Assembly: GCF_016907975.1 (NCBI RefSeq)
Contig: NZ_JAFBCY010000003.1
Coordinates: 682,001-746,000, forward strand
Reading direction: 5' to 3'
Length of the DNA: 64,000 nucleotides
DNA from: Methylopila capsulata
GTDB taxonomy: Bacteria > Pseudomonadota > Alphaproteobacteria > Rhizobiales > Methylopilaceae
The notes under the pieces were generated by a model. That model was not told the DNA's origin. It worked only from the letters and a program-made list of their open reading frames with translations, and did no database searches. Below are positions 33,616 to 43,086 of the stretch, in pieces; within the stretch, counting starts at the first letter, position 1; each line of letters opens with the position of its first letter. Both the position numbers and the translations under genes were made by a program.

Positions 33616-34671
33616 ATGTCCCTGTTCGAGCGCTACCTGACCGTCTGGGTCTTCCTGTGCATCGTCGTAGGGGTCGCGCTGGGTTACGCCGCGCCGGACC
33701 TCTTCCAGGCGATCGGCGCCCTGGAAGTCGCGCGGGTCAATCTGCCCGTCGCGGCGCTGATCTGGCTGATGATCATCCCGATGCTGGTCAAGGTCGACTT
33801 CGCGGCGCTGCGAGAGGTCGCCGCGCATTGGCGCGGGATCTCGGTGACGCTGTTCGTCAACTGGGCGGTGAAGCCGTTCTCGATGGCGCTGTTGGGCTGG
33901 CTCTTCGTCGGCTGGCTGTTCCGGCCCTGGCTGCCCGCCGAGCAGATCGACAGCTACATCGCAGGGCTGATCCTGCTGGCCGCCGCGCCTTGCACCGCGA
34001 TGGTGTTCGTGTGGTCGAACCTGACCAAGGGCGACCCGCTGTTCACCCTCTCCCAGGTCGCGGTCAACGACGCGATCATGATCGTGGCCTTCGCGCCGAT
34101 CGTCGCTCTGCTGCTCGGACTGTCATCGATCACCGTGCCGTGGGAAACATTGATCCTCTCGGTCGCCCTCTACATCGTCGTGCCGGTGATCGTCGCTCAG
34201 GCGCTGCGGCGGCAGGTTTTGGCGTCTGGCGGACCGGCTGCGCTCCAACGCCTGCTGGCGCGGATCCAGCCGCTGTCGCTCGCCGCCCTGCTCGCGACGC
34301 TGGTTCTGCTGTTCGCCTTCCAGGGCGAGCAGATCATCGCCCAGCCGGTCGTCATCGCCCTGCTTGCCGTTCCGATCCTGATCCAGGTCTACTTCAACTC
34401 CGGCCTTGCCTACCTGCTCAACCGCGCGACTGGCGAGGCCCATTGCGTGGCCGGCCCGTCGGCGCTGATCGGGGCCTCGAACTTCTTCGAGCTCGCGGTG
34501 GCGGCCGCGATCAGCCTGTTCGGCTTCAAGTCAGGCGCGGCGCTCGCGACGGTCGTCGGCGTGCTGATCGAGGTTCCGGTGATGCTGTCGGTCGTCTGGA
34601 TCGTGAACCGCTCGAAGCCCTGGTACGAGGCCCGCGGCGTGCGCGCGGCCGCCCCCGAAACCCGTTCCTGA
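33616..34671 (+). CDS. acr3: Arsenite efflux permease Acr3
   Basis: A 351-residue inner-membrane arsenite/antimonite exporter of the ACR3 (BART) family with ten predicted membrane segments. Key features are the N-terminus YLTVWVFLCIVVGVALGYAAP, IPMLVKVDFAAL, the conserved cysteine in ILLAAAPCTAMVFVWSNLT, SQVAVNDAIMIVAFAPI, and GPSALIGASNFFELAVAAAISLFG near the end. Neighbours arsR, arsC and arsH form a complete detoxification set: arsenate reduction by ArsC, then arsenite export by Acr3. Confidence 0.95.
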   Translation: MSLFERYLTVWVFLCIVVGVALGYAAPDLFQAIGALEVARVNLPVAALIWLMIIPMLVKVDFAALREVAAHWRGISVTLFVNWAVKPFSMALLGWLFVGWLFRPWLPAEQIDSYIAGLILLAAAPCTAMVFVWSNLTKGDPLFTLSQVAVNDAIMIVAFAPIVALLLGLSSITVPWETLILSVALYIVVPVIVAQALRRQVLASGGPAALQRLLARIQPLSLAALLATLVLLFAFQGEQIIAQPVVIALLAVPILIQVYFNSGLAYLLNRATGEAHCVAGPSALIGASNFFELAVAAAISLFGFKSGAALATVVGVLIEVPVMLSVVWIVNRSKPWYEARGVRAAAPETRS

Positions 34672-34681
34672 GGAGGCCGCT

Positions 34682-35104
34682 GTGAGCGAGGCCGTCACCA
34701 TCTGGCACAACCCCGCCTGCGGGACGTCGCGCAACACGCTGGCGATGATCCGCGCGGCGGGCGTCGAGCCGACCGTCGTCGAATACCTGAAGACGCCGCC
34801 GACGCGCGACGAGTTGGCGAAGGCGATCTCCGACGCCGGACTGAGCCCGCGGGAGGCCGCCCGGGAGAAGGGAACGCCCTTTGCGGCGCTCGGTCTCGGC
34901 CAGCCGGGCGTAACCGACGACGGGATTCTCGACGCCATGCTGGCGCACCCCATTCTGATCAACCGCCCGTTCGTGTTCACGTCGCGCGGCGTGCGGCTCT
35001 GCCGCCCGTCGGAAGCCGTGCTCGAGATCCTGCCTACGCCCCTAGCCGACGACTTCACCAAGGAGGACGGCGAGGTCGTGGCGAGCGGTCGAGGCGCGGG
35101 ATGA
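34682..35104 (+). CDS. arsC: Arsenate reductase, glutaredoxin-linked ArsC
   Basis: A 140-residue cytosolic ArsC of the glutaredoxin-coupled (Spx/ArsC) fold. The catalytic cysteine is C13 in [13 protein letters not shown]. The substrate-binding arginines are expected in [18 protein letters not shown]. The start is GTG 34682, preceded by GAGGAGG five bases upstream. It lies ten bases after acr3 and overlaps arsH by four bases (ATGA). It reduces As(V) to As(III) for export. Confidence 0.93.
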   Translation: MSEAVTIWHNPACGTSRNTLAMIRAAGVEPTVVEYLKTPPTRDELAKAISDAGLSPREAAREKGTPFAALGLGQPGVTDDGILDAMLAHPILINRPFVFTSRGVRLCRPSEAVLEILPTPLADDFTKEDGEVVASGRGAG

Positions 35105-35811
35105 CCGACCTGCCGAACGTGACGGACGCCCTCCTCCCGACGCCGGACCTCTCGCGTCTCCACGGACCGCGCTCGACCCACGCCCCCCGCGTGCTGCTGC
35201 TCTATGGCTCGCTGCGGCCCGTCTCCTACAGCCGCCTGCTGACCCTCGAGGCCGAGCGCCTGCTGAAGCGCCTGGGCTGCGACACGAAGGTGTTCGACCC
35301 CACGGGCCTTCCCCTGCCGGACGGGGCTCCCGTCGATCATCCCAAGGTGCAGGAGTTGCGCGAACTGTCGCTGTGGTCCGAGGCGCAGGTCTGGACGAGC
35401 CCCGAACGGCACGGCGCGATGACCGGCGTCATGAAATCCCAGATCGACTGGATCCCCCTCGCCCTCGGCGCGGTGCGGCCGACGCAAGGACGCACGCTCG
35501 CGGTGATGCAGGTATCCGGCGGCTCGCAGTCGTTCAACGCCGTGAACCAGATGCGCATCCTCGGCCGGTGGATGCGCATGCTGACGATCCCGAACCAGTC
35601 GTCGGTCGCGAAAGCCTTTGAGGAGTTCGGCGACGACGGACGCATGAAGCCCTCCGCCTATTACGACCGCGTGGTCGACGTCATGGAGGAGCTGGTGAAG
35701 TTCACGCGTCTCACCCGCGACGTCTCCGACCATCTGACCGACCGCTACAGCGAGCGGAAGGAAAGCGCCGCGGCGCTCGAGGCGCGTGTCTCGCTCACGC
35801 AGGCGACCTAA
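35101..35811 (+). CDS. arsH: ArsH, NADPH-dependent FMN reductase for organoarsenicals
   Basis: A 236-residue flavodoxin-fold protein of the ArsH group (oxidation of trivalent organoarsenicals, or NADPH:FMN/quinone reduction). The FMN-phosphate loop is [16 protein letters not shown] (about residues 32-47). [21 protein letters not shown] and [18 protein letters not shown] are ArsH-specific blocks. The long C-terminal extension ([20 protein letters not shown]) is typical. Last gene of the ars operon; a strong terminator follows 83 bp later. Confidence 0.93.
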   Translation: MTDLPNVTDALLPTPDLSRLHGPRSTHAPRVLLLYGSLRPVSYSRLLTLEAERLLKRLGCDTKVFDPTGLPLPDGAPVDHPKVQELRELSLWSEAQVWTSPERHGAMTGVMKSQIDWIPLALGAVRPTQGRTLAVMQVSGGSQSFNAVNQMRILGRWMRMLTIPNQSSVAKAFEEFGDDGRMKPSAYYDRVVDVMEELVKFTRLTRDVSDHLTDRYSERKESAAALEARVSLTQAT

Positions 35812-35893
35812 GCCGCCGGGAGCGGATCGCGCGCGGAACGCGTCGACCGACGCACGCGGCGCCTCTCCGCCCGGAAGCGGCCGTCCAGGCGCG

Positions 35894-35931
35894 AAAAAGC
35901 CGCCCGACGAGATGCCGTCGGACGGCTTTTT
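35894..35931. terminator. Bidirectional intrinsic terminator after the ars operon
   Basis: AAAAAGCCG-C-CCGAC (35894-35908) pairs with GTCGG-A-CGGCTTTTT (35917-35931), one mismatch, 8-nt loop. The flanking A5 and T5 runs make it functional on both strands. It separates arsH from the convergent RMF/CrpP-like gene. Confidence 0.85.
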
Positions 35932-35946
35932 GAAAGCGGACGGATG

Positions 35947-36090
35947 TCAGTCCGGCGCGCGTGAGGTCTGACGGGCTTCGACCCAACCCTTCAGCCAGGC
36001 GTCCCGCCGGCTGGAGTCCTTGTAGGGGCAACGCCGCATTTCAACGCCGGCGACAAAGGCCTCACGGCCCTCCTGAATGACCTGATCCAA
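35947..36090 (-). CDS. Very small RMF/CrpP-like protein (47 residues)
   Basis: A 47-residue reading frame beginning at TTG 36090, with a textbook AAGGAG seven bases upstream. The pattern EGREAFVAGVEMRRCPYKD followed by RRDAWLKGWVEARQ matches the ribosome-modulation-factor/CrpP fold (G-x-x-A-x-x-x-G, CPY, R-x-AWLKGW). RMF promotes ribosome hibernation in E. coli; CrpP relatives are common small proteins in Rhizobiales with debated function. The gene ends before the shared terminator at 35894-35931. It is easily missed because of its size and TTG start. Confidence 0.72.
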   Translation of the reverse strand: MDQVIQEGREAFVAGVEMRRCPYKDSSRRDAWLKGWVEARQTSRAPD

Positions 36091-36200
36091 AAGCAAACTC
36101 CTTGTGCAAGTTCGCCATCATACAGGAGACGCGACCGATCCGCGACGTTCCCCTGCGCAAATCGGCGATAGTCCCCTCGCCTGCCGCGCGGAACCGCGTC

Positions 36201-36413
36201 TCAGCCAGCCTCGTCGGCGGCCGCGTTGGCGATCTTCGCGACCTTGCGATCGAGACGCTTCGCCTTCTTGATCGCCTCCTTGTCCGCAAGCTTCTGCGCT
36301 TGCGCCGCGGCTTTCGGATCCGCCGCCAGCTTCCTGGCCCGAGCCTTGGCCGTTTGCCGATCGGCGCGCTTCTTCGCCTGAGCGTCGCTCACTTGCTTGG
36401 TGTTTTCCGGCAT
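36201..36413 (-). CDS. Small Ala/Lys-rich basic protein (70 residues)
   Basis: Reads MPENTKQVSDAQAKKRADRQ then TAKARARKLAADPKAAAQAQ, continuing with Lys/Ala-rich helix to ADEAG. GGGAG lies six bases before ATG 36413. It is highly charged, predicted to be helical or disordered, and has no cysteine or membrane segment. Family not recognised. Composition suggests a nucleic-acid- or ribosome-associated or stress-related small protein, but that is only inference. Confidence 0.55.
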   Translation of the reverse strand: MPENTKQVSDAQAKKRADRQTAKARARKLAADPKAAAQAQKLADKEAIKKAKRLDRKVAKIANAAADEAG

Positions 36414-36580
36414 ATCCAGCTCCCAGTCTTGCGGCTTCGCCAGTCAGCATCAGGTACGGCGGAGGTCAAGCGAACGCGGGGCTCGTCGTCCGCCGCGCGC
36501 GATCTGCGCGGCGCCGCTCCTGAAGAGCCGCCGCCATGCCCCGAGAGTCGGGACGGCGCGGCTCGGGCAGCACGTCGCAG

Positions 36581-36787
36581 TCAGGTCGAGCTGTCCTTCG
36601 GCTCGTCCCGGCGATCCGTCACCGGGCGCCGCGGCGCGGAGTGGTCGTCCGGCTTGCGCGTCGCGTCTCGATCGCCGCCCGGTTTTGCGCTGTGCGCGCC
36701 GTTGTTCCGGCTGTCGCCCTGCGAGGGCGCCATGGCGCCCTTCGCGTCGTTCTTGACCTTCGACTTCGACGATGGGCTATCGGTCAT
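36581..36787 (-). CDS. Small hydrophilic, probably disordered protein (68 residues)
   Basis: Starts MTDSPSSKSKVKNDAKGAMA and is dominated by Ser, Asp, Lys, Arg, Gly and Pro to the end (RRPVTDRRDEPKDSST). AAGGAG lies 6-7 bases before ATG 36787, which supports translation. No domain recognised. It is located just beyond the end of the kdp operon on the same strand. Probably intrinsically disordered. Confidence 0.5.
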   Translation of the reverse strand: MTDSPSSKSKVKNDAKGAMAPSQGDSRNNGAHSAKPGGDRDATRKPDDHSAPRRPVTDRRDEPKDSST

Positions 36788-36855
36788 GACCTGCTCCTTC
36801 AGCCATCAGGCTTGAAAACGACTTTGGCGCATTCTCGGACAGCCAGCGGAGACCG

Positions 36856-37542
36856 TCATCCTGAAAGTCGATAGCCGACGCCGGGTTCCGTCAGAACCAG
36901 CGACGGGCGGGCGGGATCGGCTTCGAGCTTGACGCGCAGCTGGCGGATGAAGACCCGCAGCGAAGTCTGGTCGCCGTCGTCCTGGCCCCAGACGGCGCGG
37001 AACAGATGCCGGTGGGTCAACACCTTCCCGGCGTGGACGATCAGCTCCCTCAGGATGGCGAACTCCTTGGGGCTGAGCTTCACCTCCGCGCCGTCGCGGG
37101 TCACGAGATGGCGCGCGAGATCGACGGTCAGCGGACCCGCGCTGAAGACCGGCTCGGCGCCACGGTCGGCAAGCCGGTGGCGGAGCGCCGCGCGCATGCG
37201 CGCCATCAGTTCGTCGGCCCCGAACGGCTTCGTCACGTAGTCGTCGGCGCCGAGATCGAGCGCCGCGACCTTGGCGGCCTCGTCGCCTCGGCTCGACAGC
37301 ACGACGATCGGGACCGGGCTCCCGGCGCGGATGGCGCGGATCACGTCGAGCCCGTCCATGTCGGGAAGGCCGAGATCGAGCAGCACGAGTTCGGGCGAGA
37401 CGTGGCGCAGCAGACGCAGCGCCTCGGCCGCGGTCTCGGCTTCGAACGTCCTGTAATCGTTGACAGCCAGGGTCGCCTTCAGGAAACGCCGGATCGGCGC
37501 CTCGTCGTCGACGATCAGGACGGTGATCGCGCTGGACGCCAT
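36856..37542 (-). CDS. kdpE: KdpE response regulator
   Basis: A 228-residue OmpR-type DNA-binding response regulator for potassium limitation. The receiver domain has acidic D12-D13, phospho-acceptor D56 (LVLLDLGLPDMDG), T/S in VLSSRG and K in YVTKPFGADEL. The winged-helix output domain includes EVKLSPKEFAILRELIVHAGKVLTHRHLFRAVWG and FIRQLRVKLEADP. It overlaps the kdpD stop by one base, so both are made together. It activates the kdpFABC operon upstream by family knowledge. Confidence 0.95.
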   Translation of the reverse strand: MASSAITVLIVDDEAPIRRFLKATLAVNDYRTFEAETAAEALRLLRHVSPELVLLDLGLPDMDGLDVIRAIRAGSPVPIVVLSSRGDEAAKVAALDLGADDYVTKPFGADELMARMRAALRHRLADRGAEPVFSAGPLTVDLARHLVTRDGAEVKLSPKEFAILRELIVHAGKVLTHRHLFRAVWGQDDGDQTSLRVFIRQLRVKLEADPARPSLVLTEPGVGYRLSG

Positions 37543-40229
37543 CAGGACGGGCTCCGGGTTTCGGCGGCGGCGTCCGTCTTCAGGCGCAGCACGAAGCGCG
37601 CGCCCTGGCCGGACGGAGCGGGGCCAGCTTCCGCCGAGCCGCCCTGCGCTTCGAGAAAGCCCTTGGCGATGGCGAGGCCGAGGCCCGCGCCCGGGGTTTT
37701 GCGGTCGCCGCCAGCCGAGCGGTAGAAGCGGTCGAAGACATGCGGCAGATCCTGCGGCGCGATCCCCGGCCCGTCGTCCGTCACGGTCAGCACGACGTCG
37801 CCCGCGTCGCGCGCGCCGCGGATGTCGATCCGGGCGCTTGGCGGCGTGTGCTTGCCTGCATTCTCCAGAACGTTCATCAGCGCGTGCTCGAACAGCACGG
37901 GGTCGCCAAGGGCCACCAGCGGCTCGTCGGGAAAGTCGAGCGTCACGACGCGGTCGCCAAGCGCCGCGCTGGCGCGGCGGAGCGCGACGCCGGCCATGTC
38001 CTCGACGTCGAGCGGCTCCAGCTTCACGGCCATGCCGCCGGCGTCGAGCCGCACCACGTCCAGCAGGTTCGCCACAAAACGGTTGAGCCGCTCGGTCTCG
38101 CTCTGCGCGCTCGCGAGCATGTCGTCGCGGGTGGCGTCGTCGTAGCGGCTTCCGAAGCTCCGGAGGCTCGTGATCACCCCCATGATGGTGGCGAGCGGCG
38201 TCTTGAGGTCGTGGCTGACGGAGGTCAGCAGCGCCCCGCGCAGCCGTTCAGTCTCCGCCTCGAGCCGCGCCTGGTCGACGTCGGCTCCGAGCCGGACGCG
38301 TTCGAGCGCGACGGCGGTCTGGTCGGCCAGGGCGTCGAGCAGGCGGCGCTCGACCGGCGTCAGCACCGGACCGTCGACGCCGCGCGCGACGCCCACGACG
38401 CCGAGCCGGCCGCGGCTGGTCTTGAGCGGCAGGAACAGCCGGGTCGCGCCGGGAAGCGTCGGGGCGCCGCGGCCCGTGGGTTCGTCGTGCTCGTAGGCCC
38501 AGGTCGCGGCGGCGCGTTCGGCCGGAACGAGGTCGTCCTCCGGCGGATAGGCGCCGCCGATGGCGAGGCCGTCGGGCTGGGCGGTGAGCAGCACGACGTC
38601 GGCCTTCAGCATGAGCGCGACCTGATGGGCGGCGGCCCACAGCAGATCGTCCTCGGTCGCGACGGCCGCGAGCTTGCGCGAGAAGGCGTAGAGCTCGGCT
38701 GTCACGCGCGCCTGGGTTCGGGCCGAGATGGTCTGCGCCCGGGCCCGGGCCGCGACCGAGCTCGCCAGCACCGCGGTCAGCGAGAAGAACCCGAGCGCGA
38801 CCACGTTCGCGGGGTCGTTGACGGTCAGCGAGTAGCGCGGATCGAGAAACAGGACGTTGTAGGCGACCGCCGACATGACCGAGGCCGCGAGCGACGGCAG
38901 CAGGCCGTAGCGGCCCGCGACCAGCAGCACCGCGGGCACGAAGATCAGCGAGATGTTGGGCAGGTCGATGGCGAGGTCGATCGCGAGCCCCACGCCGCCG
39001 GCGAGCGCGACCGCAAGCGCCGCCGCGGCGTAGGCCGCCAGGCCCGCCGTTCGATCGTCGGGGCGCGTCGCCACCGTCTTGGGCGGTGCGGTTTCGCTGT
39101 CGCCCGAGATCACCTGCACCGCGATCGAACCCGCGCGATCGATCAGGTTCGCGACCACCGAGCCGCGCGTGAGCGTGAACCAGGCGGAGCGCTTCGCCTT
39201 GCCCACGACGATCGTCGTGACGTTGCGGCTTCGCGCGAAATCCAGAAGTTCGTCCGCGACGTCGGCGCCGCCCGGCAGCATCAGCGCCTCGGCGCCGAGC
39301 GCCTCCGCGAGGCGGAGCGTGTCGGCGACCCGGTCGCGCTCGACCTCCGACATGCGCGCGTGTCGAGCGGTCTCGATCGCGACGCAGTGCCAGGGCGCGC
39401 GGGCGCGGTCCGCAAGACGCTTTCCAGCGCGCACCAGCGCCGCGGCGCCGGGGCGCTCGTCGATCGCGACCAGCACGCGCTCGCTCGCGGGCCATGGCCC
39501 CTCGATCGCGTTCGCGGCCATGTAGTCGCGCATGTCGCTGTCGACGCGCTCGGCGGTGCGGCGGAGCGCGAGTTCGCGGAGCGCCGTCAGGTTGCCGGGC
39601 TGGAAGAAATGCCGGACGGCGCGCTCCGCCTGCTCGCGGACGTAGACCTTGCCGGCCGCAAGCCGCTTTCGCAGCGCGTCGGGCGTGACGTCGATGACCT
39701 CGACCTCATCCGCGAGATCGAACAGCCGGTCGGGAACGGTTTCACGCACCCGCACCCGGGTGATGCGGGCCACGACGTCGTTCAGGCTTTCGAGGTGCTG
39801 GACGTTCAGCGTCGTCAGCACGTCGATCCCCGCCGCAAGCAGCTCCTCGACGTCCTGATGGCGCTTCGGATGCCGAGAGCCGGGAGTGTTGGCGTGCGCC
39901 AGTTCGTCCACCAGGACGAGGGCAGGAGCGCGCTTCCGCACCGCGTCCACGTCCATCTCCTGAAGCGTCCGGCCGCGATAGGCGACCTCGCGCTGCGGCA
40001 GCGCTTCGAGGCCTTCGACCAGCGCCAACGTCTCGGCCCGCCCGTGGGTCTCGACCACGCCGATCACGACGTCCACGCCCTCGCGCTTGGCGGCGTGGGC
40101 CGCGGTCAGCATCTCGTAGGTCTTGCCGACCCCCGGGGCCGCGCCGAAGAAGATCTTCAGCCGCCCACGCTCGCCGCGAGCCGCTGCGGCGAGGAAGCTT
40201 TCGGGAGAGGGGCGGGCGTCTGCGGCCAT
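37542..40229 (-). CDS. kdpD: KdpD sensor histidine kinase
   Basis: An 895-residue sensor of usual length. N-terminal KdpD domain: Walker A GAAPGVGKTYEML (about residues 29-41) and LVDELAHANTPGSRHPKRHQDVEELL. A universal-stress-protein-like domain follows (residues 245-365). Four membrane segments lie at about 395-490 and a GAF-like domain at 520-640. The kinase core has H-box SVSHDLKTPLATIMG, N-box HALMNVLENAGKHTP, and G-boxes DDGPGIAP and GAGLGLAIAKGF. It lies 35 bp after kdpC in the same operon. Confidence 0.95.
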   Translation of the reverse strand: MAADARPSPESFLAAAARGERGRLKIFFGAAPGVGKTYEMLTAAHAAKREGVDVVIGVVETHGRAETLALVEGLEALPQREVAYRGRTLQEMDVDAVRKRAPALVLVDELAHANTPGSRHPKRHQDVEELLAAGIDVLTTLNVQHLESLNDVVARITRVRVRETVPDRLFDLADEVEVIDVTPDALRKRLAAGKVYVREQAERAVRHFFQPGNLTALRELALRRTAERVDSDMRDYMAANAIEGPWPASERVLVAIDERPGAAALVRAGKRLADRARAPWHCVAIETARHARMSEVERDRVADTLRLAEALGAEALMLPGGADVADELLDFARSRNVTTIVVGKAKRSAWFTLTRGSVVANLIDRAGSIAVQVISGDSETAPPKTVATRPDDRTAGLAAYAAAALAVALAGGVGLAIDLAIDLPNISLIFVPAVLLVAGRYGLLPSLAASVMSAVAYNVLFLDPRYSLTVNDPANVVALGFFSLTAVLASSVAARARAQTISARTQARVTAELYAFSRKLAAVATEDDLLWAAAHQVALMLKADVVLLTAQPDGLAIGGAYPPEDDLVPAERAAATWAYEHDEPTGRGAPTLPGATRLFLPLKTSRGRLGVVGVARGVDGPVLTPVERRLLDALADQTAVALERVRLGADVDQARLEAETERLRGALLTSVSHDLKTPLATIMGVITSLRSFGSRYDDATRDDMLASAQSETERLNRFVANLLDVVRLDAGGMAVKLEPLDVEDMAGVALRRASAALGDRVVTLDFPDEPLVALGDPVLFEHALMNVLENAGKHTPPSARIDIRGARDAGDVVLTVTDDGPGIAPQDLPHVFDRFYRSAGGDRKTPGAGLGLAIAKGFLEAQGGSAEAGPAPSGQGARFVLRLKTDAAAETRSPS

Positions 40230-40264
40230 TCCGGCAGGTTATACGCCGCGATCGCGCCGACGCG

Positions 40265-40840
40265 TCATGGCTTCGCGCCGCCGTCGAGCGCGAGGTTGAG
40301 CGCCAGCACGTTCACCCGCGGCTCGCCGATCAGGCCGAACGCGCGCGGCTCGATCGAGCGCTCGACCAGCGCCCGCAGGTCCGGGGCGGCCAGGCCCCGC
40401 GCGCGCGCCACCCGGTCGACCTGCGCGAAGGCCGCGGCGGGGGAGATGTCGGGGTCGAGCCCCGAGCCCGACGCCGTGACGAGATCGGCCGGAACCGGGC
40501 CGGCGATTCCGTCCTCCGCCTTCGCCCTGCCGATGTCGCCGGCGATGCGCTCGGCGAGCGCCTTGGACGTCGGCCCGAGGTTGGAGCCGGAGGAAGCGGC
40601 CGCGTCGTAGCCCGCCGTTCCGGCGGCCGACGGCCGGTCGTGGAAGTAGCGCGGGCTCGCGAACGACTGGCCGATCAAGCGGGAGCCGACGATCGCGCCG
40701 TCCTTCTCGATCATCGAGCCGTTGGCGGCGGAGGGGACGATGGTCTGGGCGATCCCGGTGATCGCGAGGGGATAGGCGACACCCGTGACGAGCGTGAACA
40801 GCGTCAGGAGGACAACGGCGGGGCGGAGATGGGTAAGCAT
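40265..40840 (-). CDS. kdpC: KdpC subunit of the potassium-transporting ATPase
   Basis: A 191-residue single-pass membrane subunit with a periplasmic domain that stabilises the KdpFABC complex. ATG 40840 yields the family start [24 protein letters not shown] at 40876, overlapping the kdpB stop by four bases (GTGA), would give a 203-residue protein and cannot be excluded. Conserved blocks are [47 protein letters not shown] and the C-terminal [14 protein letters not shown]. Confidence 0.93.
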   Translation of the reverse strand: MLTHLRPAVVLLTLFTLVTGVAYPLAITGIAQTIVPSAANGSMIEKDGAIVGSRLIGQSFASPRYFHDRPSAAGTAGYDAAASSGSNLGPTSKALAERIAGDIGRAKAEDGIAGPVPADLVTASGSGLDPDISPAAAFAQVDRVARARGLAAPDLRALVERSIEPRAFGLIGEPRVNVLALNLALDGGAKP

Positions 40841-40872
40841 TGCGGTTGATCCGATCAGGAGCGGGATAGGCG

Positions 40873-42909
40873 TCACGCGAGACCGAGCGCCGAGACGCCC
40901 ATGTCGATCAGCTTGATGCCGAGGAAGGGCGCGATCAGGCCGCCGAGGCCGTAGACGAGAAGGTTCCGCCGCAGCAGCGCCGCGGCGCTGGACGGCGTGT
41001 AGCTGACGCCCCGGAGCGCGAGCGGCACCAGCGCCACGATGATCAGCGCGTTGAAGATGATGGCGGAGAGGATCGCGCTCTCGGGCGAGGCGAGCCCCAT
41101 GACGTTGAGCGCGCCCAGCGACGGGTAGAGCGTCACGAACATCGCGGGCAGGATCGCGAAGTATTTCGCGACGTCGTTCGCGATCGAGAAGGTGGTGAGG
41201 GCGCCGCGGGTCATCAGCAGCTGTTTGCCGATGCCGACGATCTCAATGAGCTTGGTGGGGTCCGAGTCGAGGTCCACCATGTTGCCGGCCTCGCGCGCCG
41301 CGACCGTGCCGGTCTGCATCGCCACCCCGACGTCGGCCTGGGCGAGCGCGGGCGCGTCGTTGGTGCCGTCGCCGCACATGGCGACGAGCTTCCCGCCGGC
41401 CTGCTCCCTCCGGATCAGCGCGAGCTTCATCTCGGGCGTCGCCTCGGCCAGAAAATCGTCGACGCCGGCCTCCGCGGCGATCGCGGCCGCGGTCATCGGG
41501 TTGTCGCCCGTGATCATGACCGTGCGGATGCCCATCGCCCGAAGCTCCGCGAAACGTTCGCGGATGCCGCCTTTGACGATGTCCTTGAGATAGACGACGC
41601 CGAGCGGCTGCGCGTCGCGCGCCACGACCAGCGGCGTGCCGCCGGCCTTCGCGACGCGCTCGACGATCTCGGCGAGCTCCGCGGGGATGGTCCCGCCAAG
41701 CTGCTTCACATGGGCGATGACCGCCTCGGCCGCGCCCTTGCGGATCTTCGAGGCGCCCATGTCGACCCCGCTCATGCGGGTCTGGGCGGTGAAGGGAATG
41801 AAGGTCGCCTCGAGCGGGCCCATTTCGCGGCCCCGCAGGCCGTGCGCCTCCTTGGCGAGCACCACGATCGAGCGTCCTTCGGGCGTCTCGTCCGAGAGGC
41901 TCGCGAGCTGCGCGGCGTCCGCGAGTTCGCTCGGGCGGACCCCCGGCAGGGGCAGAAACTCGGCCGCCTGGCGGTTTCCGAGCGTGATGGTGCCGGTCTT
42001 GTCGAGCAGCAGAACGTCGACGTCGCCCGAGGCCTCGACCGCGCGCCCGGACATGGCGAGCACATTGAAGCGCACCAGCCGGTTCATGCCCGCGATGCCG
42101 ATCGCCGAGAGCAGGCCGCCGATCGTGGTGGGGATCAGCGTCACAAACAGCGCGACGAGCACGATCACGGGAACCACGCCCCCGGCGTAGGACGCGAAAG
42201 CCGGGATCGTCGCGACCGCCAGCACGAAGATCAGGCTGAGGCCCGCGAGCAGGATGGTGAGGGCGATCTCGTTCGGGGTCTTGGCGCGCTCGGCGCCCTC
42301 GACCAGCGCGATCATCCGGTCGAGGAAGCTCGAGCCGCTCGCGGCGGTGATGCGCACCTTGATACGGTCCGACAGCACCTTCGTGCCTCCCGTCACCGCC
42401 GAGCGGTCGCCGCCGGACTCGCGGATCACCGGCGCGCTTTCGCCGGTGATCGCGCTCTCGTCCACGGTCGCGACGCCTTCGATCACCTCGCCGTCGCCGG
42501 GGATGAGGTCGCCGGGCTCGACCAGCACGACGTCGCCGACCTTCAGCGCGGCCGCGGCGATCTCCTCGAGGCCGACGCCGTCGCCGAGGAGACGCTTCGC
42601 CATGGTCTCCGAGCGCGTCCGCCGCAGCGCGTCGGCCTGGGCCTTGCCCCGGCCCTCGGCGATCGCTTCCGAGAAGGTCGCGAAATAGACGGTGAGCCAA
42701 AGCCAGAACGTGAGCTGGCCGGAAAAGGCGGCGCTTCCGCCCGAGGCGAGGTCGCGCGCGAAAAGGACGGCGGCGACCGCCGCCGCGATCTCGACCGCGA
42801 ACATCACGGGATTGCGGATCATCTGGCGGGGGTCGAGCTTGCGCGCCGCGGAGGCGAGCGCCGGCGCGATCAGTGCGAAATCGAACAGGGAGCGGGTCTG
42901 TGCTGACAT
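40873..42909 (-). CDS. kdpB: KdpB, P-type ATPase subunit for potassium import
   Basis: A 678-residue catalytic subunit. Seen are [15 protein letters not shown] (actuator TGES), the phosphorylation motif [13 protein letters not shown], the nucleotide-binding [14 protein letters not shown] and KGAAEA segment, the hinge [14 protein letters not shown] and [17 protein letters not shown]. The N-terminus [20 protein letters not shown] is typical. It acts with KdpA, KdpC and KdpF in the inner membrane. A short ORF of unknown function overlaps its first 40 bases in another frame. Confidence 0.96.
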   Translation of the reverse strand: MSAQTRSLFDFALIAPALASAARKLDPRQMIRNPVMFAVEIAAAVAAVLFARDLASGGSAAFSGQLTFWLWLTVYFATFSEAIAEGRGKAQADALRRTRSETMAKRLLGDGVGLEEIAAAALKVGDVVLVEPGDLIPGDGEVIEGVATVDESAITGESAPVIRESGGDRSAVTGGTKVLSDRIKVRITAASGSSFLDRMIALVEGAERAKTPNEIALTILLAGLSLIFVLAVATIPAFASYAGGVVPVIVLVALFVTLIPTTIGGLLSAIGIAGMNRLVRFNVLAMSGRAVEASGDVDVLLLDKTGTITLGNRQAAEFLPLPGVRPSELADAAQLASLSDETPEGRSIVVLAKEAHGLRGREMGPLEATFIPFTAQTRMSGVDMGASKIRKGAAEAVIAHVKQLGGTIPAELAEIVERVAKAGGTPLVVARDAQPLGVVYLKDIVKGGIRERFAELRAMGIRTVMITGDNPMTAAAIAAEAGVDDFLAEATPEMKLALIRREQAGGKLVAMCGDGTNDAPALAQADVGVAMQTGTVAAREAGNMVDLDSDPTKLIEIVGIGKQLLMTRGALTTFSIANDVAKYFAILPAMFVTLYPSLGALNVMGLASPESAILSAIIFNALIIVALVPLALRGVSYTPSSAAALLRRNLLVYGLGGLIAPFLGIKLIDMGVSALGLA

Positions 42910-43082
42910 GGGTCTGACCAGATGAGGTCCGCATCGGCGTGAGGCGCGGAGAACGCTCCGATCACGCTGGCGAACAGGACGAACAGGACAAGCAGAAGGA
43001 CGACGCGCGCCGCGCGCCGGCGCTTCAGGGCGCCGGCGGCTTCGGCGTAGCGAATGCGGAACGGGCGGGCGTCGTGGGGCAC
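42870..43082 (-). CDS. Possible small single-pass membrane protein between kdpA and kdpB
   Basis: GTG 43082 starts four bases after the kdpA stop and encodes 70 residues: a basic N-terminus ([20 protein letters not shown]), one strong hydrophobic segment ([20 protein letters not shown]) and a short tail, ending 40 bases inside kdpB. Third codon positions are almost all G or C, as in its neighbours. The positive-inside topology and tight packing suggest a real gene, but no family was recognised. Canonical kdp operons lack it. Confidence 0.45.
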   Translation of the reverse strand: MPHDARPFRIRYAEAAGALKRRRAARVVLLLVLFVLFASVIGAFSAPHADADLIWSDPCQHRPAPCSISH

Positions 43083-43086
43083 GGCG

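Noticed and set aside
36118-36450. Alternative 110-codon frame over the small Ala/Lys-rich gene
   Set aside because: The overlapping frame 36201-36413 has the better ribosome-binding site and a normal composition for a small basic protein.
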